Below the pieces are notes generated by a model. The model did not search any database and was not told the origin of the DNA. It worked only from the letters and a program-made list of their open reading frames with translations. A stretch of 64,000 nt of DNA from Hofstenia miamia. Lineage: Eukaryota > Xenacoelomorpha > Acoela. The position numbers and the translations under genes were made by a program. The stretch is from the NCBI GenBank assembly GCA_004352715.1, contig SCFE01000037.1, positions 2,116,321 to 2,180,320 on the forward strand. Direction: 5' to 3'. Shown here in pieces: positions 33,981-44,836 of the stretch (its first letter is position 1; each line of letters begins with the position of its first letter).

Positions 33981-34759
33981 AACTTGCAAAAAGTTGGTGT
34001 TTTTTAAATGTATATTGTGAATGATCAAAATGGAAATGATGGATAAACTTTGAAAATTTAATTACATTTTACTCCATTTTATTGATATCTGTGATCCATT
34101 CTGTCAATTCCTTTGAGATTTTACCATGGTTATTGAATATACAGGGATTTCTGGGTTTGTGACAATATAAATTTTTCAGAGCATTGACTAGTACTTCTCA
34201 GTAAAGATTGATATTTCTACATTGATTAAAGACCAGCAAATGTGTTTCTGGCATTATATTTTTAGATTTAGAAACACTTTCACTGTCATTCAATGAATTA
34301 AATGTGAAAACTCAAATTTGCAAGATTTCTTTTAAAACTGCTCTTTAACTATGGCTTTAGATTTCATCAACATATCAACATTGAAGTCAAGTTTCTCCAT
34401 TTAAATAAGACAGTATAATCAATTTTAAACATAGTATGCTTTTTATTATTTATACATTTACCAATTTTTTTTAATACAAGGAACACACATTTGAAATACT
34501 TTATAGGCTTAATTGTAATTATATACAATTTTAGATGGCTTTGCAGGTCAATTAAGTTAAAAATTTCTTGGATTAATATTCTGTTTAGAATTTCCAACTG
34601 TTTGCTTTAAATACAAATTTAGTAGCATCTTCTACCAAGCTTTAACTCACTTTGATTAATTCCTTTAGAATGTAACTCTGTGTTAAGTGTGGGATGTACT
34701 TTTACAAACTGCTTTACTCCATTAATGTTTGTTAACTTTGATTAACTATGTAGTAATTG

Positions 34760-35310
34760 AACACTATTTAGGTGTGGATCAAATGTTGTAGTTCTCCTGT
34801 TGACTGATCTTCCATGAGGCCTCTGGCTGACTCCTATCTCTGAATCTTTTACCACATAGTCATCTTTCATTGTAGATTGATTGTCTCCAGATCTCAGCTC
34901 AATGAAGTAGCTTATGTGTTCCCTATCCAAACTCAGTGCGCCCCTCAAGGCTGGATGTAACTGACTTAAACTCAATTTGTAATTTGTAATTTGTACTTGC
35001 AGCCTGGAAATATCACTAGCTGCTTAATAAATGTTAAATTAGCCATTACTGAAAAATACTGGCTTTAAATAATCTAAATAATTAAATAGATAATTACTTG
35101 TAGCTTCCTAACTTACATTTAATTAGTAATACATGCTCAGTCTCATTATCAGTCTCTTTATAGGTCTCCTACATAGTCTAGTTAATATAAAATATAATAA
35201 CTTATGATTGGTTATCCAACTGTTTCTCCAGAGTTTCATTATTATGTACATGTTGTTGAGAGAATAAATAGTCAGCTAAACATAAAAAAACTCCTAATCA
35301 TATACCTAAC
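34760..35310. repeat. Unclassified dispersed repeat, copy 1
   Basis: Shares collinear blocks with 38,570-39,013: GTAGCTTATGTGTTCCCTA, CACTAGCTGCTTAATAAAT, TACTGGCTTTAAAT and the end AAAAACTCCTAATCATATAC. It has no coding potential I can see and could be the LTR or body of an unrecognised element. Confidence 0.6.
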
Positions 35311-36559
35311 CTAAATGCAGTTTCATGGCTTGAATCAAGGACCCTTGAATCAGTCCTGATGTGTGCCCTTGCCACTACTAATGCATTTACCATTTAGCTT
35401 GACATGCTTTAATAATAAGCAAACCAGGTTAAATCTAAAGATAAGATTTTTGGAAGAATTTATTTCAACAGTTCTCCAAATGATTTCTCTCTATTTATAG
35501 TTCCAGATCAAAAAGTATCTGTTAATTTGAATTTTGAACCATCTGCCAAGATGGCTAAAAAATAATGGAAGTGATATTGCCCCCTTTGTTTTGCCAAATT
35601 GTTTTGACAAGTACTATTTGGTTAATGTTCTTTCTTAGTTGCATTTTATAAAATTAATGATGCTAAACTTAAATTGATTTTAATTTACAATTAATACTAA
35701 TTTAATCATAATTCAATTTGATGTTAATCTTCTCTGACTAATCTCTTTCTTAGTTTCCTTTTGCAGCATTAATTCTTGGATTATGCTACAAATGCTCAGA
35801 AATTTTATGAAGATTTTTTAACTTTCTAAGTAAATTTTTGAAATGCAGCCTGATTATATTTACAATGTTTTTATCAATTTTAAGAATTTAATAGCATTCA
35901 TAATATTTATATGCAAATCAAACTAATTTTAATAAATAGTTAAGAAATTTAAATTAAATTTTAAATTTAATTGTAGTAATAAATTACAGTATTTTTGATT
36001 TTTAGTAATTACAATATTAAAATTAATCATTAATTAAAAAAAATTTTTCCTTGCTCTATTTGATTTTAATTAGATACAGTTCAAGAATTCAAATTAGTTT
36101 AATAGCAGCAGTACCTCTCTACTCCCATACAACAAAGTTTTTTTAGAGATTAAACCAATAAATTTCTTGCATTATGCTTGAATACATAGACAAGTTATTT
36201 ATTATTCAACTGATTTCATAAAAATTTTTTTGAATTTTCATTCATTGGCATATATCTTAGCAAAACCATTGACATCAAAATAAAAACAACAATACAATTT
36301 TATTTAAAAAATACAATATTTACTTAGCTGTCAAATACTAAACAATCAAAATGCATTTGGCTTGTTTATAGCCATACTTGAATAGTTACCTCAGACATTT
36401 CTGATATATATATATAATAATTACATAGAATATATTTGAGTCAAAAATAGTTTTTTCTTTTTGGTGTCCTATTTAGTTCCTTTGTAGTAATTATAGCTGT
36501 TTTATAATATTACAAATGCTATATACATTTAAAAGACTAATTTTGAAGTTATTATAGAA

Positions 36560-36875
36560 ATAGACTGGCAACAATGAATAGGCTCAGCTCTTTCATAAAA
36601 CCACTGTCTTGAGAAGTTAATACTTAAGAACCTTATTCAAGGAGACTATTAATCTAAAAAAATCTTTAAAAAATAGATTGGTTTACCATTTCAAAAATTT
36701 ATTATGTAGTATTTGTAGAATTTGCCTGTCAACAATGAGTGAGAGGCAGCTCCCTGATGATACCACTGCTCTTAAGCAGATAATACTTGAGTACAATACT
36801 CAATAGGGACCAGGAATCTGGAAAATATGAAAACATTTTATTGGTTTACCATTAAATACAATCAAAGGGAGATAT
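36560..36875. repeat. Tandem duplication, period about 159 bp
   Basis: Two diverged units, each running from GACTGGCAACAATGA / GCCTGTCAACAATGA through CCACTG, TAATACTT and ending TTGGTTTACCATT. Confidence 0.7.
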
Positions 36876-37120
36876 TAATGCACACTCAAACTATTAATAC
36901 TACAAATAAGGAAGCAACTAACATTGCTATTTTAGCTATGAAGCTAAAGAAATATTTATATGTAAACCCAATTCCTAATAATCTAAAACCATTGTAACCA
37001 ATGTAGGATATTAATTAAACATTGAGAAACATTAAACTCAATCAAATGGAGATATTAGTGCAAACTCAACCTAATCATAGTACAACCAAAAAAGCAACTA
37101 ATGTTGCTATTTTAGCTGTG

Positions 37121-37123
<3 letters not shown>
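36861..37123. repeat. Diverged duplication, period about 180 bp
   Basis: AATCAAAGGGAGATATTAAT...TTGCTATTTTAGCTATGAAG at 36,861 recurs at about 37,041 as AATCAAATGGAGATATTAGT...TTGCTATTTTAGCTGTGAAG. Confidence 0.75.
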
Positions 37124-37159
<36 letters not shown>

Positions 37160-37176
37160 CATATGTATATATATAT
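37124..37176. repeat. (AT)n microsatellite
   Basis: Alternating TA for about 30 bp, then an interrupted TATAC/ATATGTATAT tract. Confidence 0.95.
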
Positions 37177-37497
37177 TTGATTGCAATACATGCTGCAGTA
37201 CAGCACTGAAATAAAAGTACAAATAGTTATTTAAATTTGAGCATGTCTTTTAAATTACATAGACCTCTTGATCACCAATTCAAAGAATAAACCAATACCA
37301 CCCCTATAACTTGTTTATGTTTGTTATCTGCATTTAATTCAGACATCATTGTTTGATACTTTTCTCATTCCTCTGTCAACATTATTATTTGTTGTTGAAA
37401 TATTTCCCTTTATTTGCTAAGCCTTATGTAGCATCCTCTACCAAGCTTTGATATCCAACTTCTCCATTATACTGCTATAATCAGTATGCTATACTAG

Positions 37498-38464
37498 TGT
37501 AGAATTGTGGGGGAGCTCTGGCTACTCTAGTGGTACTGGGTAACTCAAGAGTTTAGATCAAAGGTTGCAAAGTCTACCATAGCAGAGTGACCCACATTCT
37601 AACAGAAAACATATATTGGTGGTTCATTGATTTTTTGCCTAACAAATAAAGAAATTCCATTCCAAAAACAACTCCAGCAGTGACCAACTCACACTGCATC
37701 ACACCAAAGCCATATCTTTGAAGCCATCCTTACTCACCAAGGTGCTAATTGTGTGTCTCAAGTATTAATTTCTAGCTCAATAAACAATTTATCTCAGAGT
37801 TCTCTTATCTCAGCTCAAGTAAATATATAATAAATAACAGGCACATAATTGCTGTGCATTCATGTTTCCCAATGACATAGTATACTTGCAAAGTGTAAAT
37901 TATTAAGTGCATGTACAAACAGATCAAATAAAAGATATTATTCCCTACACATAACTGTAACCTAAAGCAGCCATGATTTTTGCTGTCACCATTAAAGAGC
38001 TATTTGTAGCCTCAGACCAGGTGCAGTTTCCTCCTAAATTTTTGCTAGATCTTAAACTACAGTTATCATTAAAAATCTTTAATCAATGAATTTAAAGGGG
38101 GTTAATGGATAAATAATTGAAAAGACCAAACTCAGTAGAAGGAAGCTGAATTTATTGTGTGCTTCACTACAGTGACTCAGATATTTATTACAAAAATCTG
38201 TAACTTATTACCTGACTTGTTTACAATTTCAAAGCACAGTTTCCCTCACAAAGTTAAAACAAGCAATTCACACATAATTCAAATCAAGGGGACAAATACT
38301 AACACTTTGAAATTAACTACACTTGAAATTCAAATAATCTATTAAAAGAAATTGATACAAATAAGGTAGGAGTGAATCAAGGAATCAATACATCAAAAGA
38401 TGTAACACCATTTCAGAGTGAGAAAAATAATAAGTTGAAAAAATAGGCCCTGAGTGACTCTACA
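37498..38464 (-). repeat. Solo LTR of the gypsy family
   Basis: A full LTR (967 bp, reverse orientation) from TGTAGAATTGTGGGGGAGC to CCCTGAGTGACTCTACA. It is flanked by CTAG on both sides (37494-37497 and 38465-38468), the 4-bp target duplication size of copies A and B. No internal sequence remains, as after LTR-LTR recombination. Confidence 0.9.
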
Positions 38465-38569
38465 CTAGTGGGTAGATATGTACTAATCTTACACTGCTTG
38501 ATTTCAACATTATTAAACTCCAAAACCTGTAATTAATGGATAATATAACAAAAACACTTTAGATGAGGA

Positions 38570-39013
38570 AGCCTTGCAGCATCTTTGCCAGTTGTCAGTG
38601 GTTGAGCATCTGCCTGAATGTGATCTCTGAACCAAGTAACAACTGCTCTTCTACATTCCAAGTGAGAGAAGTAACTTATGTGTACCCTACCCTAGCTCAG
38701 TGCTTACTCAAGACTTGACACAACTCAACTTAGTATTGATTTGTAAAGTGTACTATATATTTGTAACCTTGATTGTTACTAGCTGCTTAATACATTATGT
38801 AATTAACCATTAACAAAATATATTGGCTTTAATTAAATAAGATAAATACATAGCATTTTCCTACCCTACATGTAATAATTGATACATACACAGTCACATT
38901 ATAGTCATTAATTTGGATCTAGATAAATATAAGGAATTCATTATTGCTGATACATGTATGAAAGGATTAATAGTTAGATAAATGGAAATGAAAGCTCCTA
39001 ATCATATTCCTAA
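38570..39013. repeat. Unclassified dispersed repeat, copy 2
   Basis: Homologous in order to 34,760-35,310, ending GAAAGCTCCTAATCATATTCCTAA exactly where the next LTR begins. The LTR at 39,014 therefore seems to be inserted into this repeat. Confidence 0.6.
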
Positions 39014-39917
39014 TGTAGAATTGTGGGGCGTGTCTAGCAGCTTGAGCAGTACAAGGTTGTGAAGGATTACCATTGCCAAGAGTGGCCTGTACTCTAACAA
39101 AACAAATGAAGATTGGTAATTCACCAATTTCACTGTAGAAAAAAGAACTGATACCATTTCCATGAAGGCATTCCAGCTAGCAACCAATTTACATGGCATC
39201 TCACTAAAGCCAAATCATTAGAAACCATCCCTACCAGCTAAGGTGCTAATTGTTTATCTCAAGTTTAATTTCTAGCTCAATAAAACAAATTTAGCTTATT
39301 GTTCTTGTTATCTCAGCTCATGTAATAGATAGTAATAATGTGTAATTACCACGTATTTGCATACACCAATGGCATAATATATTTGCATAGTGTGATGTTA
39401 TGTGCATGTACAATTGATTGAGGGTGAAGTTCTTTTATTTCCTATGCCTACACATAGCCTTAAAATGACCACAATATGGGCTCACATCTGTCAAGGAGTG
39501 AGTTATCACCCCAGGCACAGTGGAGTTCCTCCCACATTATCACTGGATCTTACAAGTTTATTATCATATTAATACTGAATCTAAAAAGGTTAGCAGTATA
39601 ATAAAAGATAAAAGAGCAAATGTTATCCAGCAAGAACAAGATTTATTTGACAATGATTACAATAAGTTCCCTATTTTATACAGAGAAAAGGTAAATATTT
39701 ACTGTTTTACAAAATTCAATTTTTCCCTCACAAACTAAATGAGCAATTACATGTACCCATTAATCAAGGGGAAAATTACAATAAATTTGAAAACTAAGTT
39801 CAAAACTCTAAAAATTAATAAAAATCACTAAATAAATGATGGTAATAGCACCAAATTAATTAAAGAGAGTGCCAATAAATAAAAATAAAATAAATAAAGG
39901 CCCTGAGGGACTCTACT
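39014..39917 (-). repeat. Diverged LTR of the gypsy family
   Basis: Reads TGTAGAATTGTGGGGCGTG to GGCCCTGAGGGACTCTACT in reverse orientation, about 904 bp, with the final A of TCTACA changed to T. It is more diverged than the solo LTR at 37.5 kb. No matching target duplication was found. Confidence 0.82.
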
Positions 39918-41154
39918 TGCCCCCCATTGCATAGTTAAGTTTGTGGTAACAGTTGGACAGTAGGACCATACAACAGCTTTTGGGCTTCTTTGACCATTTC
40001 CTTTGCCAGCACATCATCCCAGGATGAAACCTCTGTGTACCATGGTTGCCAATTACTTGCATAAGTGCCTCCCATTAAGTGATGGTTTCACTGTGTAGCC
40101 TAAAGTACTTGAGCTCCAGTAGCCTAGAACCAATGGGACAGTAGTAAGATAACAGACAGACCCCTTCCCAATGGGACACCCTGAAGTTCTAGTAACACCC
40201 CATTACTATTTGCCACATGGAAATGAAGTGATTCTATTGGATGCCATCTAGCAACAAAATTTTTTTGACAAAACTAAAATGAGCAAATTAATATTTTGAC
40301 AATGTGTTCAGACCAAAGTGAGAATTTTTGATTTATAGGATTTAGGCAAACTGATATTTTTAATGCCAAATTTCACTTATGGCATGTTTGTTGTAACAAT
40401 GTTTAAACATGCATTTGCAGAGAGAAAAATAGTATATTTCCCTGCTATATCAAGTAAAATTTTACTCTGTCTCAATTTTATTTAACCCTTATCAGGACGT
40501 CTGAAACAAACACATTATCTCATTTCTGCCAACATATTGTTGAAATCATATTATTACATATGTAATTCAATGGAAAATTTCAAAAACATATATGACAAAT
40601 ACATTTTCATATATGGAGATATTCATTATATTATATACATTAGTTATACTGTTGCTCATAGTTAATCATTGAAATGAATACATAAAAGATATTTAATAAA
40701 TATCTTATTTATTATTTTTATGTATATACATGTACATAATAATTCATACAGTCATATGAAACAAGAGTATAAAACTATTTAGAACACCTCTAATTTATTT
40801 TGAATCAAAAAAATATTCATACTGAGAAAACTGAACAAAAAATGGCCAGGTATTTTGCAACAGACCTAGAAATATCAAACAGTTCTATGTCATTGATGAA
40901 CACTATTTGCATTGGTAATCTTTTTTCTATAAATTTGGTGGCAAGTGCAGCATTTCAAGTGCTGCCTTTCTTGATTTTTGGTGGTTGAAGACTACAGTAC
41001 ATTGAAATCAATTTCAGCAATATTCTTCAAAAATCACTTTTGTTCAATTATATCAAGATTTCTATCATATTGATGAAAAATATGTTATTACAATACTTTA
41101 AACTTGATATGCAATATTAATATGTATATCAACCAATGTAAAACTACTGTATTT
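39918..41154. other. Intergenic stretch, nothing recognised
   Basis: AT-rich DNA with no ORF or repeat I can assign. A 62-codon ORF at 40800-40988 lies near the pogo-like remnant but shows no motif. Confidence 0.5.
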
Positions 41155-41550
41155 CCACAAAACAATTTATCAAAAGTTAATTGAATATTTTTCTCTTTCA
41201 TTTCTTCATACCAATTGTGGTAGCATGAAATTTGACCTTCAAGGCCTCTGCAAACTTGTGAGCTCCAATATATGTCAGGGTTGATGTCAATGATTCTTCT
41301 TTTGACTTTCTCTAGGTCTTCAAAAAGATTTTCAAGTTCCTTAGTGGTGATTTTTTCCCTTACAATATTTTCTTCAGCTTGTTCACATTCATTTTTATCT
41401 TCCAAATCTTGTTGCTTCCCAAACTCAATTAGAGAAGCCTTGTTTAAGTCAGATTAATGTGAATCTCTTGAATATTTTCTGCATCTACATCTTGGAAGCC
41501 TAAATCCTTTCCAGTTGAAGTTTTCTCATCAATCACCTCTCTGAATCAAA
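41155..41550 (-). pseudogene. C-terminal end of a pogo/Tigger-like transposase
   Basis: The minus strand reads DLGFQDVDAENIQEI, then acidic sequence, then ITTKELENLFEDLEKVKRRI, CRGLEGQISCYHNWYEEMK and QLTFDKLF. This order (acidic spacer, helix with KEL..F, a CY...YEEK helix, then a T(L/F)D.(F/L)F end) matches the C-terminal tail of Tigger/Jerky-type transposases of the pogo family. The DDE catalytic domain and CENP-B-type DNA-binding domain are absent. After the tail comes ATACAGTAGTTTTACATTGG, plausibly the terminal inverted repeat. One frame break lies near 41,450. It is a dead, 5'-truncated copy. Confidence 0.6.
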
Positions 41551-44500
41551 CCCATATTTTACAATGAATATTGCTTATTAAAATTAGTAAGCAGAATAAT
41601 ATAATAAATGCCTGCAAATTATGTCAAAATTTCAATTGTAGTTCTTCCAATAAAAAATCCTTGACAGAGACCACTCATGTACATTGCTTTGTGTGTATTC
41701 TTTCTCTGGGAATTTTAATTTTCCTACTTTGCAAAAACTGGTGAGAATTTTTATGATTGACAAACCAAAAAATTGATAATTTATGTAAAATATATGCAAG
41801 AAGAAAAATAAATCTAACAAGGAATATGTATTTATACTTTCTAAAATAAATATACACACTAAATTTCAGCATAATACTTGGATTACAACCAAAATATTTC
41901 AATGGTTTATTCTGAAATTGAAGAACTTTAAGTCCAATTAACATTTTAAACCATACATCAGCTTGATGTGCAAATCATTTGAGTAGAAAAAAAACAATTT
42001 CCATTTTACAAATAATTTTTACCATAGGGCCACACTTTGTATGAGTTGAATACACACTGCAAATTGTAAACTGCTCACCAATGGACAACTCATAAAGTGA
42101 TATGTATTTTACATAACAAGGTTTTTCTGAAACAGTTAAGTTCACTGACTATAGCAGAACATGATAATTTCTTGGGAATCAATACCTTACATGCAAAGGG
42201 TTACACATTGTTTTTTCGAATATGCTGCTGTTTTGCCCTTGTAAAATTCCATTCTTTTGGTAATATTCAAATCCAGAAAAATGAGAGATATTTCATTACA
42301 TGTGTGATATATTGTAGAATCATGTCAATCCACTGTGAGTGTGTTACTTAGAGAAAACTATTACTTTTCTTAGATTAAACGTTAAGCAGAGTTGACACTT
42401 TTCCGATTTCTCTCCTTTACAATAAGTGTGCTGTTTATTAAACTAATTTAATATACAAGAGCCCTTTTAGCTACTTAATTCACTCCAACTTATTTAGATA
42501 AAGCAGAGATAATGGAAGACAGGATCGACACTTGAAAGTAGACGTGCATATCCAGGAACACATCTGCCAGCCGCATCTTACCAATGGAACCGCCGCTGTG
42601 AGATAGAGACCAACAAAGGAATGGTTATGTGAATAGCGAACTCAGTGTGATGGGATTTGCAACTACTTAAGAATTTAGTGCATTGATTGTTTTTGTTATT
42701 ATGAATTGGTGCAATAAACGAAGTGATGCAACCTTGCTGCTGAAATAGCTTATTATGAGGCCTTACATGTAATAACCCTACATATATAGAAATAGATAAT
42801 AGCCCTTGATACATGTAAACAATCAATGCCGCCTGCAGAAACTTATGACTAGAAGTCGGCCAGAGGTCTACCGTACAAAGCAATGAGCAACATGTAATGA
42901 CTATTGAATAAACTCTATGTAATAAAATATAAAGGTACGATCTAAATAACTGTCTAAATGTAAACACTATTAAATCATCAATCATCATGTAGCGTAATGG
43001 ATGTAATAAATAACTTAAGTTCATCGATAAGAGAGTTGACATGTAAAGCCTACTGGCTGCAATAACAATATCAGACAAGCAATGACAATTGGGAAAGCTA
43101 TAATGGTAAAAAAACTCCTTACCTATCTGTAACCTAAGAGCACACAAGGTAACTACAGCTGTCGCCCTCCCTGCTGTGGAATAGCTATTAGGAGGCTGCT
43201 CCAGCATACCTTTAACCGGAAGTGTGAACCACCGTACAATTACCCTATCTCGTAAACGTTTAGCTTTCCATCCGAATATATAAAATAACCTGACAAGAGA
43301 AAATAAATCCAAAGTAGATTTGCTCATCATTAATTACATCATGTTCAGTATATTTATAGCACTTGGTAATAAAGAACTAAATACTCAACTAGTACCTGTT
43401 AATCATTCTTGTTTACAGTTTTCCCTTGTTTAATATTTCTGCTACAATTATGCAATGTCAGCGTTAATTTGACTATGCTGTTTGACCATCTTTCGTTTTG
43501 TCAAAATACTGTTGAGCATAATTTTAAATATAATTGAACAAAACATTTACAAAATGAAATAATCAATCCTATCATGTTTTTACATTTTAATCATTATAAT
43601 CAATATCAATAATTTTAGTCTTAGTTTCCTTCATCCTTTCCTCTCATCTTGACCACACATGATAGTTTGATGGATTATGTCACAATATGATCAAAACAAA
43701 CTAGTTTTCAGAAAAAGTAAAACATGGGTTATGCATAAAGATGGGTTAACATTACAGATGTGTGATATCAAAATTTACATGATAAAGGCAATTTCACTTT
43801 TCTGAAAAAATATACATGTGATCTTGCTAATATGATTTATACATATACATGCTGCTTTCATTAANAATGTAACCCATTCTGCTTAATATGAGCCTTCATG
43901 ACGCCCTTGCTATGTGTTATAAAGCATTGAAATCTCTGACATACAAAGAGAATTTCACATTTTGAAAGATAAAAATGCCTTACCATAGTAAATAAGAAGG
44001 CATCCTCCACAATTAATCTTCCCACAAAGATTTATTTTGCATTAAAATACGGCACTCTAGTTAAAATGACGGAATTTTCAGCTTTTCTGTCTACTAATGA
44101 GCTTTGTTGAAATTATACATATGTTTCCAAGATTGAAGTAAATTAAACACAGTATAGTTATAAAAATGATATTATGGCTGGCAATGTTTTAATGTAAATA
44201 GAAGAATGTAAAAATAAATCTGACAAAGAATATGCATTTACACCCTCCCAAATAGAATGCACACAAAATTTTATATAAAATTATGTATTTTAAAGATTCC
44301 TACATTTTTCTTAAGACAAATATACCTTCACGTTTTAAAATATCAATTACTTTGCATACAAAGCAACTAATTTATTAACAATGTGTAGGAAATTTTTTGC
44401 AAATAGGCTAATTTGTTAAGACGTTTATTATACACTTATGTAAACTTTGCATATACATGACCAAATATTATTCCAAATACTATGATACGTCTTAGACTTG

Positions 44501-44742
44501 ACTTAATTCAATACAACCACCCATTAATAATGAGATATAATGTTAGTATACATTATTCATGAAGATTGGTAGCATATATAACAAATCCTCCCACACCTAC
44601 ACATGTAAATTCTAAAATTATTCATAGATTGATTATATAATGTGCAAATAGCTACACTCTGTAACCACGCCCCCTCTTATATTATTCATGAATTAACATT
44701 GGGTTATGACTCATCAATTAGCACATGTCAATCAATCATAAC
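41551..44742. other. Intergenic stretch with one unexplained ORF
   Basis: Mostly AT-rich non-coding sequence with an assembly join (single n) at 43,865. The interval of about 42,450-43,330 keeps more CpG than its surroundings and holds a 250-codon ORF (own entry). Near 43,108 the string TAAAAAAACTCCTTACCTATCTG resembles the end of the dispersed repeat. Confidence 0.45.
42578..43330 (-). CDS. Unrecognised 250-codon ORF
   Basis: The longest uninterrupted frame outside the element proteins, unlikely by chance in DNA this AT-rich. The predicted product is rich in Leu, Ser, Tyr, Cys and His, with several hydrophobic stretches such as LYILLHRVYSIVITCCSLLC, and shows no domain I know. The composition is not convincingly that of a real protein. 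The ORF overlaps a string shared with the dispersed repeat, so it may be a chance reading through a repeat or LTR. I assign no function. Confidence 0.15.
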   Translation of the reverse strand: MMSKSTLDLFSLVRLFYIFGWKAKRLRDRVIVRWFTLPVKGMLEQPPNSYSTAGRATAVVTLCALRLQIGKEFFYHYSFPNCHCLSDIVIAASRLYMSTLLSMNLSYLLHPLRYMMIDDLIVFTFRQLFRSYLYILLHRVYSIVITCCSLLCTVDLWPTSSHKFLQAALIVYMYQGLLSISIYVGLLHVRPHNKLFQQQGCITSFIAPIHNNKNNQCTKFLSSCKSHHTEFAIHITIPLLVSISQRRFHW

Positions 44743-44836
44743 AAATGTGAAAAATGCTTTTTTTTGTTGTTCATCAAAAAATTTCTTGTGAGAGATTCCT
44801 TTGGAATCTCTCATCAAAAAAGCATTAGTCACATTT
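44743..44836. repeat. Imperfect inverted repeat at the broken end of copy C
   Basis: GAGAGATTCC (44790-44799) and GGAATCTCTC (44803-44812) form a perfect hairpin with a 3-base loop. The arms extend outward imperfectly: AAATGTGAAAAATGCTTTTTT on the left against AAAAAAGCATTAGTCACATTT on the right. The left arm has about 20 extra bases. The right arm merges into copy C coding sequence. Confidence 0.8.

Larger units (their letters stand above)
33981..37497. other. AT-rich intergenic stretch
   Basis: No coding sequence recognised. It holds a dispersed repeat (34,760-35,310), two tandem duplications (36,560-37,123) and an AT microsatellite, listed separately. The stretch 35,311-36,559 shows nothing I can name. 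Confidence 0.5.
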
